Assembly (NCBI GenBank): GCA_963281155.1
Contig: CAUJLY010000002.1
Location: forward strand, 2,170,001 to 2,234,000
Source: Rhabditophanes sp. KR3021
Lineage: Eukaryota > Nematoda > Chromadorea > Rhabditida > Alloionematidae
Direction: 5' to 3'
DNA length: 64,000 bases
Notes under the pieces: model-generated
The model's input: the letters and a program-made list of their open reading frames with translations, nothing else
Databases searched by the model: none
Told to the model about the DNA's origin: nothing
Shown here: positions 11,657-22,850 of the stretch, piece after piece
How positions within the stretch are numbered: the first letter of the stretch is position 1
How the letters are laid out: every line of letters starts with the position of its first letter
Program-made: the position numbers and the translations under genes

Positions 11657-12638
11657 TTAATTAGGAATAAAAACGATGTTAAAAGCAGGAATTTTGTAGT
11701 ATTTTTGATTTAAACACCAATTGGCACGACTATTTTTGTTATCTGAAATAATAGAAATCATTGTTCGGCTTTTGGCACACAACTCTGAGACGAGAAAAAT
11801 AGTATATACTATTAAATGATAGATCAATTGGTTAGCTACATAAATATAGCCTCAGACAATAAATAATTATATGTAAATGCTTGCTAAAAATGATGGTCGT
11901 CACAGCGAGTAAAAATATATTTAATAGTTCTAAAATTTGAATGTATGGATTTTAAACAAAAAAGAAACGTTAATACATAAACAAACAAGTAAATAAGAAA
12001 AAACATTAAGCTTAATAAACAAGCGTCAAAGTGAATAAAACTCTAAAATATTAAAGCGAGTCACATGCTAATCTTGTTTTGTCTGAGCTATTTTGTTTAT
12101 TTGATAAAAGTATGTCTATTATTATTGAAGGAAGCAGTATTATCACCTGAGTTTCGCCAGATGAGTCTAAAACACACCTGTATGCAGGGTTTTTGGGTGA
12201 TTGCTGGTAAGACATTATTTGTTTCTTCAAAATTGTGGAAACTTAATTATGCACGTACTAAACATAATTATTTGTGATTATCAAGAAAGTTGAAACTTTA
12301 ATAGACGAAGGTAGATGCAAAATAAGACGTGTGTATGATGAGACAAGTATCATACAATAATATATTTCCTTCTATCATTCAAAATTAGTGTCATATATAA
12401 AAAATTGTGCATTATCACAACAAAAATAGCTATCACAGCCCACTAACCATTTTTTAAGCACTCATCTTGGCTGGAATAAAAATGGTCTAAAGTATATTAG
12501 TACGTAGTTACACATCAAAAAACAAGACCATCTCCAATCAACGGTCTATATGCATGTTTGTTCATTCATTTGTACAACTGATTTGTGATATAATAAATTA
12601 TTTTCAACTTACTTATTATCACCCTATCTTAAAGACTA
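11657..12638. other. divergent intergenic region PDP / ARFRP1
   Basis: AT-rich sequence without supported coding potential. It should hold the promoters of the minus-strand phosphatase and the + strand GTPase. A 70-codon + ORF at 12065-12277 has no recognisable features and was not called. Confidence 0.5.
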
Positions 12639-13342
12639 ATGTTCACCCTTGCGCAAGGCTTGTATAATCAGTTCACTGTCAAGCCTGAGTATAATGTGAT
12701 AGTTGTGGGGCTGGATAATGCTGGAAAGTCGGTGAGTAGAAGATTAAAGACGTGGCAGTATTATTTATTCTTCAAGATTTGTATTTTTAGACTTTTGTTG
12801 AACATGCTAAAAACATTTGTGTAGTTAATAATCATGCTAAGAAAGATTTGACTAAAATTACGCCGACTGTGGGATTGAATTTAGGGAAAATTGATAGGTA
12901 CGAGTTGATCTTAAATTTCTGGGACCTTGGAGGACAATCGGGGCTAAGAAGTTTGTGGCAGAACTATTTAAGTGAATGTCATGCGATCGTTTTTGTGATA
13001 GATGCTAATGACATTGCTAGATTCGATGAAGTAAAAGAAGCTTTTGGTAAGTAATAAGCATATTTATTATGTACAACAAAATGAGCGTAATATATGAAAA
13101 AATCTACTTTAGATTCGTTAACAAAAAGCCGTGACTTGTCTTCGATTCCTGTTCTTGTGATATTCAATAAACATGAGATATGTGACATCGCCTCGGCTGA
13201 AGATTTAAAAAAGAGTTTCCAAGCTGCAGACCTAGAAGATATGGCCGTGTTTTATACCAGTGCTGTGGATGGAACTAATGTTGAAAGATGCATAATTTGG
13301 CTCGAACAGACGCTACGTGGCCGTGAACCTTTTCAATCATAG
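12639..13342 (+). CDS. ARFRP1: ADP-ribosylation factor-related protein 1
   Basis: A Golgi Arf-family small GTPase that in other animals acts upstream of ARL1 in trans-Golgi trafficking. Exons 12639-12731, 12791-13046 and 13113-13342 join in frame to 192 residues (human about 201). Motifs: MFTLAQGLYNQF start as in ARFRP1, P-loop GLDNAGKS (24-31), switch I ITPTVGLNLG, WDLGGQSGLRSLW (switch II), then SECHAIVFVIDAND. The G4 guanine-specificity motif reads NKHE where NKxD is usual. There is no N-terminal Gly2, consistent with ARFRP1 being acetylated rather than myristoylated. An AG acceptor-like site sits directly before the start (CTTAAAG then ACTAATG). The last 68 bases overlap the coding end of the convergent Nudix gene. 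Confidence 0.93.
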
Positions 13343-14442
13343 AACTCTGGCGAGGCTTAATCTTTATCCTTGCCTCGCTCAATTTTAACCAAGAACGGGT
13401 TCGTCCTCGACGTCCATCTTCCCACTCGGGCAGAATTTGAAGCGGCCTTAATACGTACAAAAATGTCCGTTGTTTTTTGATTTCATCCTATAAAAGTGCA
13501 TTAGTAAATAATTTAAATCATGAATAAAAATAAATTAATCCAAAATTACCCTAAATTCTCCTACAGTTAAAATAATCTCCCCAACAATTCCAGCTTCCTC
13601 CATCGTTTCTCGCAAAGCTGCTTCTTTCGACGACTCCCCCGGTTCGAGGCCCCCTCCAGGAATAATATAATTAGTCGCTATCTTCATACCCGAAACAAGT
13701 AATACCTCTGAAATGACGTAAGTAATCAAAATGTAAATAAACGTTTCATTTTGCTTAATAATTGTCAAACTTAGTGCCTGCATACCAACTCTTCTTTGGT
13801 ACTTTGCAAAAATATGAACATTATGCCTAGACGCTCCAAGGTACTTCACGTCTAATCATGTTTAAGCCATAGTTTGATTTTTATTAAAAATTTATATTAT
13901 TTGCCTCAACTTCGCTTTTTTAGATGGCGTTCGATAGATTTAAAATGGCTAAGGAAGAGAAAAAATAGTGAAACTGATACAATCAGGCAGTTAAAAGTTA
14001 AGTCAAGCAAGCACTTCATAAGAGTCTGGAAAAATGGCTCAGACCAAAAGGAGTATTCGAAGAAGTGAACCTTTTGTTGAATTAAGTATCTTTTAAAGAT
14101 TCTATTAACTTTAATTATTTCATTTTAGATGGAGGAAATGCCTATTGAATCTAAATCATCAATCTTTCTACTGTTTGTGTAAGAGGTATTAAAAACTCAA
14201 AAAGAAGGTTATGAACTATTTTGCTCTGATTTATTTAGTAGCCATTTTTTATTACCTGGATCATTGACATCTTTTCCTTCCCTCATCACCAAACCAGCTG
14301 CTCGTAACCTGTAGTTATTACCATCTTTCAGTCTTTCCCCGCCATTATTAGATTCGGACGAAGGCGAGGATTCCTCTAATTCAAAGGAAGAACTAGCCTG
14401 GGCCTGGAGACTTTTAGAACCGACTTTAGCCTCATTGTACAT
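13275..14442 (-). CDS. NUDT3: diphosphoinositol polyphosphate phosphohydrolase (DIPP-type Nudix)
   Basis: Nudix hydrolase that removes the beta-phosphate of inositol pyrophosphates and may also act on dinucleoside polyphosphates. Minus-strand exons 14442-14256, 13707-13550 and 13487-13275 give about 185 residues. The Nudix box GLEPGESSKEAALRETMEEA (then GI) is complete (Gx5Ex7REUxEExGU). IPGGGLEPGE, EVLLVSG and the later EWEDGRRGRTRSWLKLSEA match the DIPP subfamily. The N-terminal 40 residues are Ser/Glu-rich and look unstructured. I start at the ATG at 14442; the frame is open a little further upstream. Its last 23 codons lie opposite the last 23 codons of ARFRP1. Intron 2 (13708-14255) contains weak coding-like debris on the + strand. 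Confidence 0.9.
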
Positions 14443-15394
14443 CACATGCACTGACCTGAATCGAGATTTGTAAAGTTATTTTATTAAACAAGATAGGTAG
14501 ATGTTAATAATAATAAAGCGATATAATATTTATATTGCAGCCCAAATCACGAGCAAATAAATCAAAAGCAAAAAACAGAATGTGTCGTAGGTTTATATCT
14601 TGTTCAAAATATTATGTATTCTTCAAAGCTTTTGGTACTTTTGTCATGGACAAATAGGTTTGATAAGATCATTAGTGGTACTAGTAACTATTTATTCTTT
14701 ACAAATGTTTCCTTTTTTACTTTGCAGAACCGCCTTTTGTTAAGAGGCAGCAATCGATGGGTAATGGTTGGAATGTGAATTTATGATATTTTAAAAAATG
14801 CATATACTTTATACTTGTATGAAATGGATGAATGGTTATGTCAGAACACACAAGGGCAATTTGACTATGTAACAATTTTAAAGAGGAACAAAGGCAAATT
14901 AATTTTGGGAGGAAAGTCATTTCTTGAGACTTTTCTATTAAACTAAATGAGTAAGGATAAATAAGTGTAAGCAGATGTGCAAATCATCATTGACACCAAT
15001 GTTTGAAGAATGATGCATCGATGTCTAAATAGCACATATATTTTAGTCTACACACAAACAAACAACCTACCCAATTTTTTTCCTGGCCAATTTTATAAAT
15101 CGTTTTAAGACGTGACACAGAACGATGAGATGCGATGATGATTAAGATTTGACGTTTACTTATGCATGCTAAAAAACATATCTAAAATGAAACAAATAAT
15201 ATACACACTTGGTGAGAGAATGCTAATAATAGTGTTTGCATCTAATCATTTGTGTTATCATGGCTTTTAAACTGTTTCCTATCTATTATATACAAATTTT
15301 ATACATTTCCCCCTCTCTATTATTATCCAATTTTACTTTCAGGTTAAGCTGCTGATGACTAATTATTTTGATATTCTGCTAACATATTAGTATC
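14443..15394. other. divergent intergenic region DIPP / ANKLE1
   Basis: AT-rich DNA with no supported gene on either strand; presumed to contain both promoters and the 5' UTRs. Confidence 0.5.
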
Positions 15395-16976
15395 ATGGAA
15401 AATCAATCGAATCAACTAGGATTGACTATATCTAGCGTCTCTTTACATGCACTAGCTCAGCAGAAAACGGAGTCGGCCATGACTTCTGTCAAACTACTGA
15501 TTGAGCAATATGCACACAAAGTTTCAGAACATCGAATAGACGATGGGTCGACTCCACTACATTTAGCGGCATTTTGCGACAATTTGGCAATGGTGAAACT
15601 ACTGATACATATGGGTGGTGATATTGACGCATTAGATTCATTTGGCAGGACGCCAATTACTCTTGCTGTTGGAAAGAGCCATGCATATTTAAGGGAACTC
15701 AAACAAGGTCCACCCAACCAACAAGTAAAAGACAAAAAGAAGAAATTTAACTTTATCTCCAATTTATTACCAAACTTCGGTAAGCCTAAAGATCCAAACA
15801 AAAAAGAAACGCAAAACAAGTTTAAAAAATTTTTCGGCAAAGGCCAAAAAGTTGTTACGTGTACAGAAAATGAACTGCCGGGTGAAGGCAGTGTAATTAT
15901 TCCGAATTTTGAGCCACCACCTGAATCTACTGCAACTACTGGAAACCTTGATGAAGATCTGGCACAAAATGAGAAGGAGAATATTGAAAAGTTATATGCG
16001 CCTATCATTAAATCACCCAAGCAATTGGCATTTAATCCATTTTACAAGGAGTCACCCAAAGAAATGGCCCCACCTAAACCTCCAAGACGTGACTACAACT
16101 GTACAGAGGAGTTAAAACCAAATGGAACGGAAGAAAACGATGTTGCAGCTATCGAGGAAAAAGGTCCACCACTGCCGTATAGAAATTTGAAAATTTCGTT
16201 TGTATCGGATGATGAGGGCGACAAGTCAACACTAGTGAACGACTCTTTCAGATCTGCACTAAATAGTCCAGTTGATCATATGGACGAAATGTCTTTCCTG
16301 TGCAACAACATGGGTTCTGTAAATATAAATGAACCTCCAGCAACTATTCCTGGGGGAAAAGAAAGTGCCAGTTACACTCTATTCTCCTACTTTAAATCAG
16401 TTTATTATGAATTCGAGTGATAGCTCAATGTACTCTGATGGAGTGATGTTAGATGGCCAGTTGAAAGATGAATTATATTCAGATGCAACTCCGCAGAAGA
16501 AAAACAAATTACCTAATTATTTCTGTTACCTATTGCTAGATCCAACAATTTTGAATGGCGTAGATGGTATGATAGGCTTTGACAAGTTTGTGGAAAGTGT
16601 CTTCTATGCCGGCAAAGGCACTAATGCTAGAACAAAAGCTCATCTCCTAGAAACCTTGAAGAAAAGAACTGAAAATACACCATTATGTGGCAAAACTCAA
16701 AAAATCAGTGATCTCTGGGATCAAAAAGTAGGAGTAATTCAACTTCAAATAAATCAATCTATCAACGAGGCTGAAGCCCTATGCCGTGAAGCTGCCATCA
16801 TCGAAGCCGTAACTCTTTCTAAATTGACAAACAAGAAAAAAGGTGAGTTTTATGGGAACTCTGCCATCTGGTCTGCTAAAGAAAAACAATTACTTGGGTG
16901 TATTTGCTTAGATCGTGCCTTCAAAATGTATCAAATTGAAAATATAAGACCTATCCATGAACATGACTTAAAATAA
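15395..16976 (+). CDS. ANKLE1: ANKLE1-like ankyrin / GIY-YIG endonuclease
   Basis: Structure-specific nuclease related to animal ANKLE1 and nematode LEM-3, which cut branched DNA and chromatin bridges. Two exons, 15395-16318 and 16401-16976, joined by an 82-nt GT-AG intron, give 499 residues. Ankyrin repeats occupy about residues 30-110 (DGSTPLHLAAF, FGRTPITLAV). A charged low-complexity middle contains proline motifs (PPKPPRRD, GPPLPYRN). The C-terminal GIY-YIG domain has FCYLLLDP, FYAGKGTNARTKAHL, the catalytic-glutamate helix REAAIIEAV, and LTNKKKGEFYG. I see no LEM domain before the nuclease, unlike vertebrate ANKLE1. Without the intron the two frames would not join. Confidence 0.9.
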
Positions 16977-17159
16977 TTATTTTTGTAACAAATAAACGCC
17001 TATTAATTACTTGATTTTTGAAAATAATTACGAGTTTTAATGCCCAAGGTTAATCACTGAAAATTAAGAACAAGTTTAAACGACACATTTTAATAATTTA
17101 ACAATTTTATTATCTCTATTTAATTGTATAACGATTCTAGTCTCTTCTAAATAATTAAT

Positions 17160-19637
17160 TTATGAGAAAGTAAATCCAGAGGTGGAGTAAACAGTAAATA
17201 CTCTGTGGATGGACAAAGCATAGGCAGCAGTTCTAAGATCAAGTCCAAGATTGTGCTTTTGGGCAGTCTTGATGATATGGTTGGCAGATCTGGTCATGGA
17301 ATATTCAAGACCGGAGTGGACGATATCCTTTTCGGAGGCTCCTTCGATACGCTTGGCGAATGAGGAGTTTGGAACGATTTGGACGTCTTTTCCGAGGGCA
17401 GTAGAGATGGACTCTTTGACGGATTGGAGGAGATGGTTGTTGGTGTCTTTTTCGTACTTGAAGGTAAGTCTTCCGTAGGAAACGTGGTTCAAATTCTTGA
17501 GCCATTCGAAGTAAGAGACGGTTACTCCGCCACTGTTTATGTAAAGATCGGGAATGATCAAACAATCTCCACGAGCCAATAAGATCTTTTCGGCGGCAGG
17601 GGTGATTGGTCCATTGGCAGCTTCAGCAATAACTTTAGCCTTAATTTGGTGGGCATTTTCTTTGGAAATGGCCTTTTCACAGGCAGCGGGAACGAGAATA
17701 TCACAGTCCTTGTACATGAGAGTTTCGTAATCAGGGACATCGGCAGCTCCTGGGAATCCCTTGATGGTTCCGTTCTTGATCTTGTAGTCTTCAAGTTCCT
17801 TTGGATCAATTCCGTCTGGGTTGAAGAGGCCACAATTGTACTCTTGAATTCCGACAATCTTGACTCCATCTCTGTGGAGATATCTCATGGTGTGAAGGCC
17901 GACGTTACCAAATCCTTGGATAATGGCTGTCTTTCCCTTGTATCCGATTTCGAGTCCGACTTTGTCCATGTATTCTTTGTTGTTGATGAATACTTCCATC
18001 CCCTTCCAGACTCCACGGCCAGTAGCTGACACACGTCCATGAATTCCTCCAGAGACAATTGGTTTTCCAGTAACACAGGCAGAGGCATCTCTGTCTTGGT
18101 GCCCAGTAGTTTGGGCATAAGTATCAGAGATCCAAGCCATTTCGCGCTCTCCTGTTCACAAGAAAAATAAAATTTTAGATCATCATTTTATGTGTTATTC
18201 ATTTTTATTAGCAAGTGCTAGTTATTTTATATCATTGTATCTAGTATCAAATTTAAACAGGCTAACTCTATTTTGGAACGATGCTTAACTATTGTCGATC
18301 CCTTTTCAACCAACTTGGAACTAGGAACAACTAAGGAGGACTTGATCATCATGCTCGATTACAAAGCAGTTTAATTGGCAGGAGATTATCTAAGCCGCGT
18401 GCTTTATCAAACGGGTACAAACGAATCAATCCGTTTATCAAAAAAGTTGATCTAAGTCACGGATACTGCAAAGGAAACATTAGCTAAAGCTGTAAAAGTC
18501 AAGAAACTATTGGATCAACTCAAAGCTAACAAGGAAGACGAAGCATGCTGTGTTTGCTCGTTTTTAAATTCTACTTCTCTTGCTAATGGATGATGAACAA
18601 GATGCCATGAAATATGCTGGTGAATCCGAGAAAATGCCAAATCACAGAGGTAGCTTCAATACTCCTCAAATTAGTCTTTGACAAGAAGAGATTCCTGAAC
18701 AAACTTGTCAGTGCAGGAAAGAAGTTGGTTGTTATCAAAAAAAAAGATTGTTGAAAACATTCAAGCAGTTCTTATCAACGGTCTTCGTAGTCAACTCAGC
18801 AACAGCCAAGGCGGAAAACCATCCTTAGGTTTTGTATTAAGCATGAACCCCGAGTAAACTCACAAGTTGCTCAACTTATCCTGACGGACTTCTCAGAATG
18901 TGGATACGAAAAGCATATTATGAAGTATTAATATGTTTTGTGTTTTAACTGAATTTTTATGCCAAATTACCGGTTCCCATGTCTGGGGCTGGGACATCTA
19001 CTCCTGGTCCGAGGAATCCCTTCTTGGAGAATTCGATGGCGATTCTTCTGGTGATCTTCTCGATTTCATAGTCGGTGTATTTCTTTGGGTCGATCTTTGA
19101 CACCTCCTTTAGCTCCTCCGAATGGAACATCAACCACTGAGCATTTGAATGTCATGAGAGCAGACAAAGCCTTGACTTCATCTTCACAGACGTCCAAGGA
19201 GTATCTGATTCCTCCTTTGGTTGGAGTCTTGTGTTCAGAGTGCTGAGCTCTCCAGGCTTCGATAATTTCGTACTGTCCATTTTCTCTTCTGATTGGGAAA
19301 GTGATGTAAAGGACTTTGTTGACTGGCTTGATGGTAGCTAAAACTCCACGAACGAAGTTTTCCTTGTTTTCAACAGAGGCGTTTTGTCTCTTGTCTTCCT
19401 TGATGAGAACTGGTTCGAGGACAGCAGCTCCTTTGTCGTAGTAGTATTCGACCATCTGGAAAAGCATTATTACGTTGTTAAGTAAAATCGAGTTACCTTG
19501 AAGAAAGAAGGGTTGATTTGCTCATCCATAGGCTTCATTTCATCGTTAACTTGGGCATGGGGATCCAAGTGAGCAGACATGAGTCTGGAGCTGGTGGCCA
19601 AAGTGGCCTTAGAAATTTGATTAACGCGAGTCAACAT
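17160..19637 (-). CDS. GLUD1: mitochondrial glutamate dehydrogenase
   Basis: NAD(P)-linked oxidative deamination of glutamate to 2-oxoglutarate and ammonia in the mitochondrial matrix. Minus-strand exons 19637-19497, 19455-18971 and 18151-17160 give about 538 residues. The first about 45 residues resemble a mitochondrial presequence ([18 protein letters not shown]). Signatures: [18 protein letters not shown] with the catalytic region [37 protein letters not shown], and NAD-binding [16 protein letters not shown]. One extra base at 19095 breaks the frame between GGAKGGVK and [13 protein letters not shown]; both sides are otherwise perfectly conserved. Codon choice is visibly more C-rich at third positions than in the neighbours, as in highly expressed genes. 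Intron 2 (18152-18970) carries an antisense family copy. Confidence 0.93.
18280..18935 (+). mobile_element. decayed copy of the intron-nested family (GDH intron 2, antisense)
   Basis: The + strand frame begins near 18290 with [19 protein letters not shown], continues with [16 protein letters not shown] and [17 protein letters not shown], breaks several times, and ends with the family C-terminal module: [30 protein letters not shown], a frameshift, then [20 protein letters not shown] and a stop near 18932. Multiple stops make it a pseudogene copy. It covers most of the 819-nt intron and is opposite to the host gene. Confidence 0.75.
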
Positions 19638-21830
19638 ATCTATAAGAATAAACTATTAGCAGTGCCCAAGATTTATGGACATGTACAAAATAATATTTTG
19701 TGTTATAAAATGATAAAAGGATGACAAATTTAAATTACTAAATGTAAAATTAATACCAAATGGTTTCGAAATGGGATCGAGTCAAACTGCACCACTCTCT
19801 TGCAAAGAAAACTAAGCATGGTACGATTTGTGTAAGATCCCCTTTGAGGTTAATGAGGAGGCGATGCAAAATTGAAATGTAATGCAGTGTGTACTAATAA
19901 AATGGCCTGATCATCGCGAGATTTGATATCAAAAAAACAAATAATAAACAATTAGTTGCAATTGTTGATAAATACATTTTGCAAAAGATATTAAACAAAT
20001 ATTTATAGTTAAGTGAAGGAATTAATTGGTCTAAATATATTTAATATCAGCAAATCGTTTGCTCTATTAAACCGATTAATTGTACTATGTTTATGATCTT
20101 TTAATGACATAAGCCAACGTTATGTGCATCTTTCTGGATAATCATCCTAAAGATTATGGTGATTGAAACAATAAAAAACATCAATATCGAAAATGAACTA
20201 GCTTTGATTCGGAACCAATTCCTAGATTATGAAGGCAATTTGGTCTTCCTAAAAATGAAGAATCATTAAATGGCGTTCATCAAACATGTGTTCAATCATT
20301 TGATGGGTCCGCAACAGACTTACTTCATATAAGAACACAACCTGCAAATGTTACTTGTGGAAATAATGAACCATGTGTTACAACAAGCACTGTAATTAGA
20401 AACAAAACCTTAAAGATTTGAGGATGCAGAGAGTTAGTTAAAAGACTTTCTCCTAATGCTGATATACCAGTAAGTTAATAACATCAAATTCATGAGGCTG
20501 TTTAAATTCATTTTAATCAAACATTTGCGAAAATTTAAAAATTGTTATTTTTGATCATCCTGAAATACACTTCCAATTACACGCTTGTTTCTGTACTTCA
20601 GATAGATGCAATGCTTTAATTGGAAATAATCCCTGACTAATTATACTCTTTAAAAGTTAATTCCTTCTTTGCTATTCAATCAAATTAAAGTGATGAATAC
20701 TTAAATATTCAAAAATTACGTTCTTTATTGTTTTAAGTATTTTTACATTATCCTAAACAAATAAAGAATTTCACACATTATTAAACCTCATCTTTAATGA
20801 AACATAAATAATAATTAAAATTATAAAAGGTGATCAACATGACTTTTCCTCATCAAAATGATTTTTGTTTTAAACGGACTCACACTATTTGAATTCGTCT
20901 GACTGAATGTATGTGCAGTAAGTTGATATTTGCCTTGCTTTAATTAATATTCACGAAATAGAATTCAAATAATAGTATGTATTTTTATTTTGTACCTATT
21001 TAAGGAATCCAAGAGTTATACATTTTTAAATCGAATTTTTTAACACGCATTTTGATTTCAATTAAATAATTACTTAATCTCAAAAACTATGATGTTTATG
21101 CGCTTATTTAAGTGAGTGTAAGTTGAATATCATAAAATGGATTCTTTTTTATCTTTCTTTAAGTATCGTCTTAAATTAAAATGTTGCCGTAAAAAAGAAA
21201 CATCCGTTCAAATAACAAATAAACACTGAACAAACACTCAATCATCTTAAATCTTCTTTTTTACCTTTAATCAAAGAGAGACAGATAAAAGAGTTTATGA
21301 TTGTGACAACAAAAAAATCATTTATCTTTTTATCGGTGTCTCTACCTCGCAATATTCTCTTGCTGCTGCCATCATTTTGATACACAAGAAAAGATATCAA
21401 TGGATATATGAAATATATGTCCGATGTAATATCTCCGTCGACATATCTGTGCAAAAGTGAAAATGCAAATCAATTTGTTGTCTATATTCTTGCCTTCAAC
21501 TCTAGCACCCTTTCTTTTATCATAAATATATTCACGTTTATTTATTGTTATTATATCTATCTTTATTTTAAAAATATATTTATTTGTATTAATATAAACA
21601 CATATAGATAGCAGTAACTACTTACATTGAACATTTTTACCTTCAAACAAGTTCTATCTTTACAAATCAACCAATACATTATAATATTTAAAATATATAG
21701 ACACAAATTATATTTATTTTCAAAAATCCATTTTTGACCTGCCTGTGCAATTTTCCCCATTTTTTATGTCGTTGCAAATCAATCAGTAGGTAGTCGGTAG
21801 CAGTAGTTAATTTTATTAGTACAAAATATC
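19638..21830. other. divergent intergenic region GDH / CYB5D2
   Basis: Long AT-rich gap. It contains one coding-like fragment (20110-20470, listed separately); the remainder shows nothing supported. Minus and plus ORFs of 65-70 codons at 21.2-21.8 kb are compositional. Confidence 0.5.
20110..20470 (+). pseudogene. cysteine-containing coding fragment, decayed
   Basis: One + strand frame reads FGLPKNEESLNGVHQTCVQS, then TDLLHIRTQPANVTCGNNEP, CVTTSTVIRNKTLKI, a stop, and GCRELVKRLSPNADIPVS, with earlier stops upstream. Spaced cysteines and N-glycosylation-like NVT suggest an extracellular domain, but the family is not recognised and no start or intact frame exists. It could also be an exon pair of an undetected gene, with a donor at the GTAAGT near 20470. 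Confidence 0.3.
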
Positions 21831-22850
21831 ATGGCAATACTTCAACGAGTTTCCACTTCTCCCGATCTCTATGCTAAACTGCTCATTTTATTTTCAATAT
21901 GGACCGCTATAGTTTCTTGCTTGGTAACATATTACGATGTTGACATTCCGGTTGGGCCCTGTCTGAAGTGGATAGCTGTCAGTATTTCCCAAATCGGGGT
22001 AGTTAAGAATTCGATTGAGCGAGTTGAAGCATTGGCAGGATTTGCCGGACAAACGGCTAGGATGTTTCAAGAGGAGGAGAAGCCTGTCTTTGAGGATGAT
22101 GTCTTTGTCATCAAGCACTCAGAAGGTACTTATTCACAGTCTTTTATTTACCTACCAATTTCAGGCTTACCCATTCTCACGAAAGAACAACTTTCTTTAT
22201 TTGATGGGTCGCGACCTTCTAAACCTGTATGCTTAGCAATCCTTGGCCGGATATACGACGTCTCCCGAGGTATAAAACATTACGGGCCAGGTGGAAGTTA
22301 CCATCCCTTGGCAGGAAAAGACGCTACGAGAGCCTTTGTTACTGGCGACTTGACGGAAGATGGCTTAATTGATGACATTGAAGGTCTAAATGATCAAGAC
22401 TTGCTCAGTATTTTTGATTGGATCAAATTTTACGAAAAAGATTACAAATTAGTGGGTTATTTGAATGGCAAATACTTTAATGCAAAAGGTGAAAGGACCA
22501 AAGAAGGAGAAGAAGCGATGGAAATGTTGGATAAGGCTGTCCATTTCAGGTCTTCGCAAATAGAAGAATACGAGGCTTTTCCGCCTTGTAATTCAGAGTT
22601 TCATCAAAATACTGGCGGCAGAGTTTGGTGTTCTAACAAGTCAGGTGGTATTAATAGAGACTGGGTAGGAGTTCCCCGAAAACTGTTTCAACCATCCTCC
22701 AAATCATTCAGATGTGCGTGTGTAAAGAATTTTGGTGATTCATTGGTTAATCCCGAAACAAAGGGAAATCGTGGAGACCTAGACTATGCCCATTTGGGAG
22801 AGTATGATAATTGCTCCCCAACGTCAAATAGTTGTAGATTGATCAAATAA
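21831..22850 (+). CDS. CYB5D2: neuferricin-like cytochrome b5/heme-binding MAPR protein
   Basis: Membrane-associated progesterone receptor family protein with a cytochrome b5-like heme domain; neuferricin is linked to heme binding and neurogenesis in vertebrates. Open from 21831 to 22850 (339 codons). Residues about 17-36 are a hydrophobic anchor (ILFSIWTAIVSCLVTYY). The heme domain covers about 115-220, with LAILGRIYDVSRGIKHYGPG and AGKDATRAFVTGD. The C-terminal part with FPPCNSEF, WCSNKSGGINRDWVGVPR and NRGDLDYAHLGEY is diagnostic of CYB5D2. A 39-nt in-frame segment (22126-22164) has a GTACTT donor and TTTCAG acceptor and is probably a retained-looking mini-intron; removing it gives 326 residues. 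Confidence 0.92.
   Translation: MAILQRVSTSPDLYAKLLILFSIWTAIVSCLVTYYDVDIPVGPCLKWIAVSISQIGVVKNSIERVEALAGFAGQTARMFQEEEKPVFEDDVFVIKHSEGTYSQSFIYLPISGLPILTKEQLSLFDGSRPSKPVCLAILGRIYDVSRGIKHYGPGGSYHPLAGKDATRAFVTGDLTEDGLIDDIEGLNDQDLLSIFDWIKFYEKDYKLVGYLNGKYFNAKGERTKEGEEAMEMLDKAVHFRSSQIEEYEAFPPCNSEFHQNTGGRVWCSNKSGGINRDWVGVPRKLFQPSSKSFRCACVKNFGDSLVNPETKGNRGDLDYAHLGEYDNCSPTSNSCRLIK

Noticed and set aside
12065..12277. 70-codon + ORF upstream of ARFRP1
   Set aside because: Hydrophobic, AT-driven composition, with no homology recognised and no splice link to the gene.
13874..14100. + strand ORF in DIPP intron 2 with VFEEVN, possibly another antisense family copy
   Set aside because: Only a few residues resemble the SFEEV signature, and the preceding helix and following VAxLI are missing. 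Orientation fits but the evidence is too thin.
15457..16020. 187-codon minus ORF under ANKLE1
   Set aside because: Shadow of the conserved + strand coding sequence.
17251..18029. + strand ORFs opposite GDH exon 3
   Set aside because: Shadows caused by the strong codon bias of GDH, which leaves few stops on the other strand.
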